Shown here in pieces: positions 10,297-22,178 of a stretch of DNA of 64,000 nt. Position numbers and translations under genes: made by a program. This DNA is from Chalara sp. BL73 (taxonomy: Eukaryota > Ascomycota > Leotiomycetes > Helotiales): NCBI GenBank assembly GCA_918026815.1, contig CAKJVC010000012.1, forward strand, positions 2,947,308 to 3,011,307, in the 5' to 3' direction. Under the pieces are notes generated by a model, which was not told the DNA's origin, did no database searches, and saw only the letters and a list, made by a program, of their open reading frames with translations. Position 1 is the stretch's first letter, and each line of letters starts with the position of its first letter.

Positions 10297-13200
10297 TCAT
10301 TGCTGGAAAGCAGGCCCGCTCTTTCTCCGTCCGATGGTCTTGAAACTGCCTCCTGCAGTCATAACATCGAAGCGACTAGTTCCCATAGACTCGATGTCGG
10401 TCATGCCGGAGAACCAGAAGCCGACAATGACCACAATATAACTCAGTATTAGTATAGAGCCTTTGAAGTAATTGCTCTTTCCTTCACCATACATGTAACT
10501 TAGTAAGAACACGCAGAGGATGACCGTGACCATGTCCCATTGTGGGAAGATGAGACTGAATGTATGGTCAACGATGTCACCAACAAACCACTGACCATTA
10601 ACAGCGCTAAAGAGCACCAAGGCCGGAATCTGAAGCAAGCAGACTTGCAACGCATATGCCGAACCGATTTCCATAGAAAGCGCGATGTTACCGTTCATGG
10701 CGAAGGAAATAGCATTCTGATAGAATTATTAGTTATATTGAGTAGCAAATAGGGATGAAAACATACAAGAAACTCGGTAGTGTTTGGGACCAACGCAAAG
10801 AGCGTAATTCCCAAGAACTTTTCGTCAATAGCGACATTCTTAAGCACCACATCAACTGTTCCAACCAGAATCTCTGCAATCATGGCATACAAAACAGTTG
10901 CTGAGCACAGGATAACCGTACTCTTCATTCTGCTCCAATTTGGTGCATCATGGCCGCCACCTTCGGCAACGTGAACTTCGGCTGCAACCGTATCGTCCTC
11001 ACCGTGTAAGCCACTAGCTTTTATCTTCGGAGTCTTATGAGATCCTAGAATAGATGTTTTGCGAGGGCCTTTAGCAGCATCTCTAGCAGCAATTGTGGCT
11101 GCAGTAGCTGCCATTTCAGCGACCTCTCGAACCAGGCTGGTGTTTTGAGCCTCTGAAAATCCAGGTATACGTACTTCAGACCGTGAGCTTTCTCCACCAC
11201 TGCTTTTAGGTGGCACCAGATGAGGTGTCTGTGGTGGCTGGGAGGCTGAACCATTTGGACCTTGCTCGGTGATAGAGCCCTGGCGCTGACCCTCAACACG
11301 GTGACCAAGCCCAACCTGTTTTAAAGATTGTCCCAGAATACGCTTATAGAGCTGCGATTCGCGGATCTCGGCTCCTCGTGCCGCAGCTTCAGAGCCAGTC
11401 TGGGCAGTCTCCCTATATAGTTGTGTATGGGGAGCCGCTGCGAGGTGCTGCGAGGCAGACATATGCTTGTCATCCTGGGCCTTCTTTTCATCAACCTCGT
11501 TATTCCAAATGACCGCTGCATGGGTTCGGAGAGTGAACCAAAGTCCAATCACATATGACAGGAAAAGAAGGAATGCGGCAAGCCAGCAATAAGGCCTGAC
11601 TGCTTCAAGATAGAAGCGATCATCGAGAGCGGGAACCTGTGAAAAATAGCAGCGCCGACAATCACGACTTGGGGAATCATCCGTATCGACACAGCTGAGA
11701 CAATTAAGCTCGTGCTAAAGAAGGTTAGCATTTCTTTGGAACATGGATTATCATTACATACCGTGCCATAGATCTGATAAAATAGAGTTGGGCAAAACGC
11801 AGCAATGACAGAAAACAACAGCATCGTCGATGTTACACCTGCTGACCTGGCATTGAATCTTTGAGTCTTCCTTTTGATGGCCCCAAAGCACATCGATAGG
11901 CCGGGAAGAAATAGGATACCAGCGAAGATACTGCCAATGATACTGCCTTCGACCAATTGCCCTTTGCCTTGATTCAGAGCAATGCAATAAAGGAATACCT
12001 CAACCAAGGTTGAGAAGAAGGCATTAATGGCGGCGCCTAGTCCCATTGAAGACTGAGCAGAAATAGAAGCCACAGCTTGTCCAATGAAGTAAGCCAGAGG
12101 AATAATGGAGAACAAGGCCGCGACAAACAGGAACGCTGGATGTGTGATTAGAAGCTTCAAATCAAACATCTCCAATAGCACCCAGTAGTCGAAAATGACA
12201 AACAGCACGACGGCCATCAAGTTGATTAGGAAAATGTTTGTACCATCAACTGTATATTTCCAGTATGTCGATCCAACTGCGCGGTAAGTGCATAGTAATA
12301 TCGACGAATTCGGTATGTTGGCTCCTCTAGCATACGTAGTGTCTGACTCAAACGAGAGCGCAAGTGGATGACGTCGAAGGTGGTAGCAAAGTAGCATAGT
12401 AACTTTGCCCATTGGAATCCAGAATACCAAGAACCAGCAGATGCCAGAAACCAGGAGCAGGGCAGGAGTAATCAAGCCGTAGAAGAATAAGAAGTAGATA
12501 ACTCGACCTGTGTTCCACTGGCCTCTTCCAAATAGCCTTCTCTTATAAGGTCGATCTTCTCCCTCACTTTCACGTCGTAATCCTCGTCGCGATCGTCCCA
12601 AGAGGCTGTCAGTCTCGCTCGCGGAATCTATACTTCTCCTAGAACGGCCGACAATCGAGCGACTCCCTTGAGGTCCAAAGAATAACCTTCCATCCTCAAT
12701 GTCACCGCTTTGCCATTGTTCATATTCAGTAATACTGCGGCCTTCCCCTTCATCTTCTTCAGCATAAGCCTCGTCCTGCTCTAGCCGAACGAACTTTCCG
12801 AACGGATAAAATAAGTATCCTGCTAGACCCCATAGCACTCGACCGTACTCGATAGCGCTGGGAGCCGCACCAAAGATAAAGCATACCACAGCGGCGGTGA
12901 AAGCAATCAGACCAAGCCACCAGCCGAAGCAAACTGTCCAGATGATATTGAAAATTAGTAACCAATTACTGACTCTCATTCCAGGAGAGGAATGAATATC
13001 GCCCTCGGCTGTTTTTTGGACCGATCTGTTCTTCTTATAGAGGGCTGGCTTCCATATGCGGATACCGAAAGGATGCGTTTCATTAATAGCTTCCTGGCGA
13101 TCCCTCAGGGTAAAACTTTCCGCGTCACTTATGTCTCCGTCATCTTCGCCATCCTCTGGGCTCATATCATCTAATGCACGGAGGGTCCCTTCTTCTCCGC

Positions 13201-13914
13201 TTTCAGGCGACTGATCGTCTAATATGTCGCCGGCAATACTTGCGGCCCCTGTTCCACTTAGCTCGGTTTCTTCCTCATATCCTTCTACGTGACCTGAGTC
13301 TACTCGCGATAGAGTCGGGTGTAGTGTGGCTGGCCGCCGCCTTATAGTTGAGCCTTGGTGCCGAGTACTCCCAAATCCGGACGCCGCTCCAAGATTTAGC
13401 CTCAAAGCCATATCGTCTTCCATTTCTGTCACATCGTCATCCACTGAGAATTCTTGTCCACGATGCGGTGCCTGTACATTGGACGAAGCCCGGCGAGACA
13501 TGGAGGGTTTCTTCTGTCGTTGGCCGCCCCTTCCTCGGTCAGGCGCTAGCAGAGGCGATCGAATGGGTTGGAGAGAACGGGACGATTCCATACTCTGAGG
13601 CGCAGGACGGTCGCTTGACTGTGAAGATTGCTCTGATGAGGGACTTGGTTGTATCGAACCTGGCACATCGTTAGCTCCTGAGTAGATATGTCTTCCATGG
13701 ACCAAATACCATATGTAGTTTGTTCGGGTCTACGACGGACGGTGTCTGTAGACTGGTAGCTTTCTGAAAATCCAAACCCTTGGTTCTGGCTTGAAGAAGA
13801 CTCAAACCGAGCCAGCGGATGTCTAGTATCAGTTGGAGAAGTGGGAGTTGACATTGTCGAGAAATTTTGGGCCGAAGTCTTCGGGTTGGATGTGTTATCG
13901 TGACTGGAGGCCAT
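10297..13914 (-). CDS. VNX1: Vnx1-like vacuolar cation/H+ exchanger
   Basis: Member of the cation/Ca2+ exchanger superfamily. Yeast Vnx1 moves Na+ and K+ into the vacuole against protons. Exons (minus) 13914-13710, 13659-11762, 11714-10767 and 10716-10297 give 1156 aa. The first intron (50 bp) is supported by a GCTAAC branch point and is needed to join two frames. The N-terminal ~300 residues are disordered and rich in Ser and acidic residues. At least ten hydrophobic segments follow. The two exchanger alpha-repeats are visible: GLGAAINAFFSTLVEVFLY, then ALVPNTTEFLNAISFAMNGN near the C-terminus. Between them lies a Cys-rich luminal-type stretch (HELNCLSCVDTDDSPSRDCRRC) and a ~190-residue hydrophilic loop. 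The architecture matches Vnx1 rather than Vcx1, though the protein is longer than the yeast one (908 aa). It is divergent from RPT6. Confidence 0.87.
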
Positions 13915-14510
13915 GATTGCTATTGTTTATGGCAATGCCAAAAGATGAGATGTGTCTCCCGTCAGCTTGCGCGAATAAATCTAGCTTGCACAATAGGAAG
14001 AGCAGCGATATCTTGTCGATCATCTGGCAGCGGCGAATCACAGGATGGAGAAGGCATTCGAGAGGCGCGCGTGTTATGTTTGCAGCAGTTGGAACAGATG
14101 GGCTTGTCTCGGGTTGTACGGCGGAGGGAAAGTCAAGCAGCTTCCAGAGGCATGACATCCATGGTTGGTGAATCTGCTTTTTTAAGAGCAATGGGATTTT
14201 GTTTACGAAGTTCAGGGCCAAGGCACGGCTTTTCTAATATTAAATAACGTAATAACCTGGAGCTTGCACTTTGTTTGCTTGACCCTGTCATTGTTTGGGA
14301 TAACTCAGCCCGCCAAGTGGCTCCACAAAACCGGCTGCTCCCTCCTGCGGCGACTCTTCTGCCAAACCGAAAGAATAGGCATGCCTTTGACGCGTAGCGA
14401 AACAACCTCATTAAAGATTATTGGGGACCTTGACAAGCAACTTCAACCAAATCGACCACCATCACCAAATCAAGATCACAATCTCATCTCCCTATTCCTC
14501 CCCTTTCATC

Positions 14511-15784
14511 ATGGCGCTCGATAGCTTCTTCCACAATAAGATCGAGAGCATGAAACTCGAGATCATCCAGGGTCAAGCTGTTCTCCGTAGATTAGAAGCG
14601 CAGCGAAATGACTACAATTCTAGAGGTAGCATCAACAATCGAGTTTGAGATGAATCTACACTAACCATCTGGATAGTGCGGCTTCTGCGAGAAGAGCTAG
14701 GCCTTCTGCAACAGCCAGGGTCATATGTTGGAGAGGTGGTAAAGGTTATGGGCACCAAGAAGGTATTGGTGAAGGTTCATCCCGAAGGCAAATATGGTAC
14801 ATGCTCAAAGATCAGCTTGCTTGAAGTCCAGATGCTGACTGCTATCTAGTCGTCGATATTTCTGACAACGTGGACATCACAAAATTGGTGGTTGGCAAAC
14901 GGGTGACACTCCTCTCCGATTCCTACAAACTCGAAAAAATGCTCCCATCATCTGTTGACCCTCTGGTTTCTCTTATGATGGTAGAAAAGGTACCCGACAG
15001 CACATACGATATGATCGGTGGTCTAGATCAGCAAGTCAAAGAGATCAAGGAGGTTATTGAGCTTGGGTTGAAGCACCCAGAACTCTTCGAATCTCTTGGT
15101 ATTGCACAACCTAAGGGTGTGCTTCTCTACGGCCCTCCAGGAACTGGAAAAACTCTCCTTGCCAGAGCTGTGGCGCATCATACCGATTGCAAGTTCATCC
15201 GTGTATCTGGCTCGGAGCTCGTACAGAAATATATTGGTGAGGGTTCAAGGATGGTACGAGAGCTCTTTGTGATGGCTAGGGAACATGCTCCATCCATTAT
15301 CTTTATGGATGAAATCGACTCTATCGGTTCATCTCGTGTGGAGGGATCCTCAGGAGGAGACTCTGAGGTTCAGAGGACCATGTTGGAATTACTGAACCAG
15401 CTTGATGGTTTCGAACCTACGAAGGGCATCAAGGTTATCATGGCTACGAATCGTCTGGATATCTTGGATCCGGCTTTGCTACGACCAGGGCGTATTGACC
15501 GGAAGATTGAATTTCCACCACCAACTGTCGAGGCCAGAGCAGACATTCTCCGGATTCACAGCCGAAGTATGAACTTGACGCGTGGTATCAACTTGACGAA
15601 GGTTGCGGAGAAGATGAATGGGTGTTCTGGTGCTGAGCTGAAGGGTGTATGTACGGAGGCTGGAATGTACGCTCTGAGAGAGAGGCGGGTGCACGTAACA
15701 CAAGAGGATTTCGATTTGGCGACGGCAAAGGTTCTCAATAAGCACGACGACAAGGAAGTCAGTCTTGGGAAGCTATGGAAGTAG
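14511..15784 (+). CDS. RPT6: 26S proteasome regulatory ATPase subunit Rpt6
   Basis: One of six AAA+ ATPases in the base of the 19S regulatory particle, which unfolds ubiquitinated substrates and feeds them into the 20S core. Exons 14511-14625, 14677-14796 and 14850-15784 give 389 aa, close to the family size (~400). ATG 14511 gives the expected short coiled-coil N-terminus ([13 protein letters not shown]...). The OB fold follows. The ATPase core shows Walker A GPPGTGKT, Walker [12 protein letters not shown], and the second region of homology with the arginine finger ([14 protein letters not shown]). The C-terminal helical domain ends in KLWK. All key residues are intact. Only 596 bp separate its start from that of VNX1, so the two share an intergenic promoter region. 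Confidence 0.95.
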
Positions 15785-17083
15785 ATGCTGCCGGGGCAAC
15801 TATCTTGTACAACATCATAGAATTACTAATGTATACATGGCACAACGTTCATCGCATTGTTATATGGCCAACGCTTGTTCGATCAATACATGTTTGAAGT
15901 GGAGCCATATGAACTGAAACAGCTGATTCGTTAGGACTGATAAACGGCTTAAGCCCTCTTGTGATTCCAGTAGTCCTGGAGAAGGAGAGCTACAACGTAA
16001 TGCAAGTGCCAGCAAGGTGTCCTCTTATTCCACTGCTCATATGCCAGGCCTTTTACCATTGCCAGGGATTATTACCTTGACTTTGATTGCCATTTCCACT
16101 CGTTGTTCTTTCCGGACTCCTATTGAGTGCTTTTAGAGTCATTAAGTCTTGAATTGACCTCCAAAAGCAGAGAGGAGAACAGGCTGGGCCACATTTACAT
16201 TCTCCTATAATGGATCTCGCTGTCCTCGACTGGCTGCAGTACTGGATGTTGCACAGCACACTTACATAAGGGATCTGCCCCCTATGGTTCCTACCTTCTT
16301 GTGATTCTTTGCGTCAAGATATGCTCGCCTTTATCAGTATCAGCCCAGGACTTGAACCGCGGTTGGTTCTTCTTTCTCCTCTGGTACCGCCAAGCTGTTC
16401 GTGCGGATTCATCTCACGATAACTCTTCCTCGGGCATCAACAAATCTATAGCTCCGCCAACTCTCTTGTACCATGAACACGATGTGACCGTGAGTTGGCG
16501 CTTCGAAGGATTTGCAAGACTTGGCAGTAAAAATGTGGCTGATCCTGCATTGATGCATGGTCGAATCTCATATCTTTTCCCAATTGATGCCTCGATACGG
16601 GTCCAGTCGCGTTGTTTATCATGGCCTGAGGATGGATCATCTCTTGCCTCTCGAGGAGTGGGGGTTGAAAGGTGGGGATCCGGACGGGAGGGGCAAATGG
16701 TTGACGGGTTCCCTGCACCATGACGACCAAAAGCTGTGGGCAGCTTCGACTCGCAAATTTTGACTTTTCAAACTTTGCACTTACTTCTTCTTAGAAGGAG
16801 AAAACGCTTTCCCTCCTGTAAATAGATTCATTGAGCATATACACATCATATAGTCACTTCTATCAATATCCCAAGAACCAGAAACTTCCACCTTCTACCT
16901 CCACATTAAAGGTCAGTTCGTGTCCCCCGGCTCGAGGGCGAGAGCTACCCCGCCATGCAAAGACAATCAATCAGCTCCGGACCCCTAAATTATTTTCCTT
17001 GCGAGACTCTGCAGCTTGACAGATACCTGAACTTGCTTTCAACAAAGACTGACTCCTTCCTCTACAACAGAGAATCTTTCAAT
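15785..17083. other. Intergenic region upstream of the FGGY kinase
   Basis: About 1.3 kb holding the RPT6 3' end and the likely promoter and leader of the kinase gene. Opposed ORFs at 16301-16730 overlap on both strands and carry no recognisable domain, so no gene is called. Confidence 0.5.
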
Positions 17084-19091
17084 ATGGCTCAAACTCTTCC
17101 CTTTCGCCAAAATTTTAGGAAGCCGTCACGGCAGGCTTCCATGGAGTCAGTGTTTTCCCTCCTCCACCAAATACGAACATGAACTAATCATCTCACCTCT
17201 AAGCCCTTATAACGACTTGAACTCTCATATGGATCATTATATTGGTATCGATGTAGGAACCGGAAGCGCTAGAGCCTGTATCATTGATGCAACTGGTGAC
17301 ATCAAAGCTTGTATGCCACTATACGCTCTTCAACCTTCAGTGACTAATTGGATCACAGTGGCAACAGAGAACATTGGGTTATGGCAGCCAGAGACTGGAT
17401 ATTACGAACAATCAACTACCGACATTTGGAGATGCATCTGTTTGTGTGTAAACCGTGCACTCAGCCAGCATAACATTAACCCAGAATCTGTCCGCGGCAT
17501 TGGATTTGATGCGACCTGTTCTCTTTCAGTATTCAATCATGAAACCGATGAACCTGTGCCTGTTACTGGTCCCAGTTTTGAAAATGATGGTAATGATCGC
17601 AACGTCATCCTATGGCTTGATCACCGGCCCGTTGAAGAGACGGCAAAAATCAATGCTACTAACCACAACCTGCTTCGATATGTCGGAGGCAAAATGAGCA
17701 TAGAGATGGAGATCCCGAAGGTTCTATGGCTAAAAAACAACATGCCTCCAGAATTGTTTGACAAATGCAAGTTCTACGATCTGGCAGATGCATTGACTCA
17801 CCTAGCAACTGGCAATGAGACTCGCAGCTTTTGTAGCACGGTCTGTAAGCAAGGTTATGTGCCTGTTGGCGTTGATGGGAGCGTGAAAGGATGGCAAGAA
17901 GACTTTTATGAGACAATTGGATTGGGCGATCTGGCGAAGGACAATTTTCTGAGAATGGGAGGAGTCGATGGAGTAGTAAGCCTTTTTGCTTATGACAATT
18001 CCTTCCACAAGTATATGCTAACTAACTCTTTACAGAATGGAAAATATGCAAGCGCTGGAGAGCTCGTCGGTACTCTCAGTGAGAAAGCAGGCGCGCAGCT
18101 TGGCTTGCCAGCAGGCATCGCGGTAGGAAGTGGTGTCATCGATGCATATGCTGGGTGGGTAGGTACAGTTGGTGCAAAGGTCAATCTGGGCTCGGATGAG
18201 CTCGAAGCTGGAGTCCCTAAAAACGATATTTCCAACGCTTTCAGTCGTTTGGCAGCCGTCGCTGGAACATCTACTTGCCACCTCGCTATGTCAAAAGAGC
18301 CCGTCTTTGTAGATGGAGTCTGGGGTCCATACCGAGATGTCCTGTTACCAGATTTTTGGATGGCAGAAGGAGGCCAGTCCGCAACCGGAGAGCTCTTGAA
18401 GCACGTCCTTGAGACCCATCCAGCTTATAACGAAACCATGTCACTGGCTGAGTCTTTCAACACCAGCATCTACGACTACCTTAACTCCCATCTCGAAGAA
18501 CTAAAGGAGAAGACCAACGCACCTACTATCTCCTACCTCGGAAGGCACTTCTTCTTCTACGGCGACCTCTGGGGCAACCGATCTCCAATCGCAGACTCCA
18601 AGATGGCCGGGGCAGTCATCGGCCTCAGCAGCGATCGCAGCATGGACGGGCTGGCGTTGTATTACTATGGAACTATGGAATTTATCGCCATGCAGACCCG
18701 ACAAATCATCGAGACCATGAACAAATCCGGTCACTCCATCACTAGCATCTTCATGTCCGGCTCGCAGTGCCAGAATAAGATCTTGATGGAGCTCATGGCT
18801 ACTACTTGTGGTATGCCGGTGCTAATTCCAAGATATGTACATGCAGCAGTGGTGCATGGGGCAGCTATGCTTGGTGCCAAAGCCGCAAGCGCGGATAAAG
18901 ATGGTAAGACAGAGGCACTGTGGAGTATTATGGATCGCATGAGCAAGCCAGGAAAGATTACGAGGCCAGGAAACAATGCAAACGAGAAGAAGCTGTTGGA
19001 TGTCAAGTATAAAGTGTTCTTGGAGCAATGCTCTACGCAGCAGATTTATCGTGGGCTAGTTGATGAGGCAATTGAGGGATGGAGTACTTAA
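17084..19091 (+). CDS. FGGY-family carbohydrate kinase (ribulokinase-like)
   Basis: ATP-dependent sugar kinase of the FGGY family, of the type called FGGY/YDR109C in human and yeast; the closest known activity is phosphorylation of D-ribulose or a related pentulose. The ATPase phosphate-binding motif IGIDVGTGSARAC is at the start, followed by WLDHRP, KVLWLKNN, the ADP-binding VAGTSTCH motif and FMSGSQCQNKILMEL near the end. Exons 17084-17145, 17204-17975 and 18036-19091 give 629 aa. The first exon (MAQTLPFRQ...) is inferred because it joins in phase over a 58 bp intron; a start at ATG 17229 would remove 33 residues. The 60 bp intron 17976-18035 (GTAAGC ... GCTAAC ... TTTACAG) is a multiple of three and has no stop, so it reads through silently. 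The substrate is not certain from sequence. Confidence 0.85.
17976..18035 (+). other. In-frame stop-free 60 bp intron in FGGY kinase
   Basis: Canonical donor GTAAGC, branch GCTAACTAAC and acceptor TTTACAG. Removing it joins GGVDGV to NGKYASAGE, the expected family sequence. Retention would add 20 residues without a stop. Confidence 0.8.
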
Positions 19092-19714
19092 GGACTAAAA
19101 TGGTGGAAAATGAATGGTACTTCCGGGCTAGTATTGAGCATAGACAGGTTACGCAATGAGTTATAGACTGGCTACGCCGTAAAAAGATTAATGAAACCTT
19201 ACAGACCTATCATGGCCATAAATTTTGACACGTCAAGCTTGCTCAAGCATTCACACCTTTTCATACAGGTCTAATGATATGGTCACTTTTCCAGGCCAGG
19301 TCCTTCAAACTAACGAATGCAACCACACTTCTTCGCCCCTTTTAAATACCCGTTATATACCCTATCGCGAGAAACCCTTCATGCAAGACAAAGCGGTAGT
19401 AAGCCTGATAGCCAAATGAATAACTGAGTCTCTGTCGAGCCAGAGATCCCTCGAGAGTGCCCGATTTCTGTCATCGGCGGCGTTGATAGAGATTAGCCAT
19501 TAAATCAAAGTATACTCATGATTTGATGGTTGGGTTGTGAAATCTTCTTTCATCGGATGACGGAAAGGCTAGAAGGTGAGCGTGGGATGGGTTCGTATTT
19601 CGAAGTTCCGCTTATAGGGATATATTTGTGAACGTGGCTAGGATGGAATTCTTAGGTATACGGCTCAGTCGATATACCAGGGACAAATCACACGGACTCC
19701 TTTGGCTTTTAAGT
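19092..19714. other. Convergent 3' intergenic region
   Basis: About 620 bp between the ends of the FGGY kinase and the F-box gene. Nothing beyond untranslated ends was seen. Confidence 0.5.
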
Positions 19715-21819
19715 TCATCCCCCATCCTCGCCTGCGTCGTTCTCTTTGCACCCATCGTCGGTCAATTCGACCGTGTCGTCCAGCGCCCAGACTCGGTACC
19801 CCTCCTCGTCGAGCTGCATTACACTACGAGAAGGATTGAAAGTAAGCAGGGTGGCCAGGAGCATCGGAAGCATCGCGCATATATGGAAAGCAGCTCCGGG
19901 CATCGGACACGGGGAAGGTACAAAATTGCGGAGAGGCTTACCGAAATTTATCTTCGCAACCCAGGGTGTATGGGAACTTCAAGCAGTCGTGGTTAGTATC
20001 AGGCCAACAATAAAGGAACTTTTTAGAGTATATGTCGAATTGGACGTAGGAGTTCGTTCCGCAGTATTCCCAAAGTCCCCAAGAACGGTTAGCGCCGATC
20101 TCAACAATGCCTACTGGTAAAACTATAAGGAAAGGTCAGCCGTAAACATCCTGTGAGCTGGGGCGCATCAGCTAACAAGAGATAGAACTTACGAGTCAAG
20201 CGAATTCCGAACTTCTTTTCAGGAGGAAATGTGTGGAGCTCCCACAAAAACTCGTACTGAAACGATGTTTTCTGCTCATAGTTGAACTCCTGAATAATCA
20301 TCAGAGGATCGACCCATGGCTCGGTTGTTGCTATATAAAATGTGAAGAGGATTCGTTCATTGTGGGGATGAAGGAGAATGGCAAACGACTTGAAATCTGG
20401 CCGAGGAGGACTAGCTGGAAATGCCTGGACGGCTTTGATCCCATCATTTATCTTGCCACAGAATAGCTCATGGCTATCCGTGAGAATGGCAAAGCTATTG
20501 TTTCTTGCAGACATATGCCGTATGCTATTAGGGGATGTGAAGCGTTCATATTTCTTTTCTTGGAATGACCAGACAACAAGCTTTCTCCTAATATGTGTCA
20601 GCTACATCTCTACCGCCCCGCGCAGGTGTTCCGGCTATTGGACGATTATTTTGAAAAATTCCAAAGACTTTCGGATATTGAGCCAAGCAGGTGGCGCGAT
20701 CTGAAGTTTCTTTGCCAAGCTGCGTTAATGATAATGCGAAAATGTATTATTGGCATTTCACTCTGGTACCAATCTCACGATGTAGGACAACAGAAGAGCA
20801 CTGCAATATAGATAATACTTACAGATTACTCGTCGTAGCAAGAATTATCTAGGTAGTTAGTGGTGCTAAACAGAGCCTAGTTTTTGGGAAAGGTGAACCT
20901 ACCTGATCGGATAAGTGCCATTGCTTGAATTTCTCTCTGTCATCCGTCATAAATATCAAGCTGAAATCATCTGCACATCTAGTCAGTGAACACTCTTCCC
21001 AACCAAGCTCAGATGCCAAACTTCGGACCGCGGTGCGTTTCATCCCTCGTTAGTTTGCTACATATCATTATAGTTGAAATGCCCAGAGTCGAAGAAAATC
21101 ACTTTGATAAAATAAATATTCTATTTGCACAGAGCAACTGCTAACCTTTCTTTTGGAGTGCTTTCACAACAATCATCCGACCATCATCGTGTATAAAAGC
21201 TATCCTGCTGTTCTTGTATTGAAAGGAGCCTTCATTGTAGATGGGGCCACCACGGCGGAATTCCGTGTCCGTGGGGTAGTCGCTCATCCGAAGACATTCT
21301 GATTGTCCTGGTAGGGTGAAGTAATATTGCCTTGACAACACATTACCCGCCTGGAGTAATTAGCACTTCTGAGTAAGGGCATTACTCTGTCGTGAGCCTA
21401 TCTATCCAATGCATCTAACCCTCTGACGCATTGATCGCTGGGGGTTTATAATATGATATATTATTTACCTTTACCTTTTGGCAAGTCGCAATAGCTTTGG
21501 TAAGCCACTGTGAAAGCTGAACTGCGTCTTGCTGGAGTTGATTCGTTGAATATCTATACCATCGAGAAGCGAAATGCACTCGCATGACCATTAATACAAA
21601 CGTTTCCGTAAGTAGCATCTTTCGCCAGGCCTGGGACACGTCAAAAACAGCAAGCACATCATCAAAGCTGAGAAGTGTGGCTACTTGGAGTTGAAGCTCT
21701 TGGGGCAGGGCAGGGAAAATATCTTTGTGAAAAGGCCTAGCATTAAGTTTATCTCGAACATATCGAACCTCATATGGTGAAAGTCCGTTCTCAATAAGGT
21801 CATCTAGTCTATTGTTCAT
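19715..21819 (-). CDS. F-box domain protein
   Basis: Probable substrate adaptor of an SCF ubiquitin ligase. Exons (minus) 21819-21475, 21350-21146, 21045-20903, 20848-20823 (26 nt), 20587-20193, 20122-19942 and 19823-19715 join in frame to 467 aa. The F-box lies near residues 35-80 (FPALPQELQLQVATLLSFDDV...SQAWRKMLL). The remainder has repeated strand-like segments such as KQWHLSDQIILATTSNL and RKLVVWSFQEKKYERF, suggesting a beta-propeller. It ends in an acidic tail. The 235 bp intron 20822-20588 is long but has a perfect GTAAGT donor and a CTGAC branch. The acceptor at 21046 sits unusually close to a CTAAC. The N-terminus is unsettled: coding-like sequence lies upstream at about 22178-21919 and stops at a TAG (21918-21916). 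No neighbour points to a substrate. Confidence 0.65.
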
Positions 21820-21915
21820 GTTAGCCTCTGAAACACATTCACGTGGGCATAAATATGCAGCATCAGAACACCAGACACGCTAGGCTATCTCTGACGTAGG
21901 GACTATAGCTAACAA

Positions 21916-22178
21916 CTATTCCAGGAAGAAGGAAAGTTCGAATATCGTGGCATGATGTTTGGCGATATGAAGCCTTCTCTCCAATGTACCAGGGTGCTCC
22001 AGAGACGGAAAGTCCATTATTGCTCCCCCAATGCTCCCCATCAGTTTGCTATGTGGGTGAACTAAAGACAGAAGAACTCACGCTTGTCTTCGTGCCACAA
22101 TATCGGGAATCTCAAAGCCCTTGCTATCTTTGAGTCGAAGGCCATTGAGAACATGTGAGACACCGAGCCTTTCCATAT
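21916..22178 (-). other. Possible upstream exons of the F-box gene
   Basis: From ATG 22178 a frame beginning MERLGVSH runs to a GTGAGT donor. After a probable 48 bp intron it continues as MDFPSLEHPGTLERR and on to ELSFFLE, ending at TAG 21918-21916. The composition looks coding, and it sits where the N-terminus of the F-box protein would be expected. I found no donor and acceptor pair that joins it to the next exon without a stop. It may be a separate short ORF, part of a transcript leader, or a damaged 5' end. Confidence 0.35.

Noticed and set aside
16301..16730. Overlapping ORFs of 140 and 94 codons on opposite strands
   Set aside because: Neither has a domain or supporting context, and mutual overlap suggests chance open frames.
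20193..20719. F-box gene read as a pseudogene with two in-frame TAG codons
   Set aside because: The reading depended on using an acceptor at 20720. The path from the perfect GTAAGT donor after 20823 to the acceptor at 20588 (with a CTGAC branch) keeps phase, skips both stops and gives a better protein sequence.
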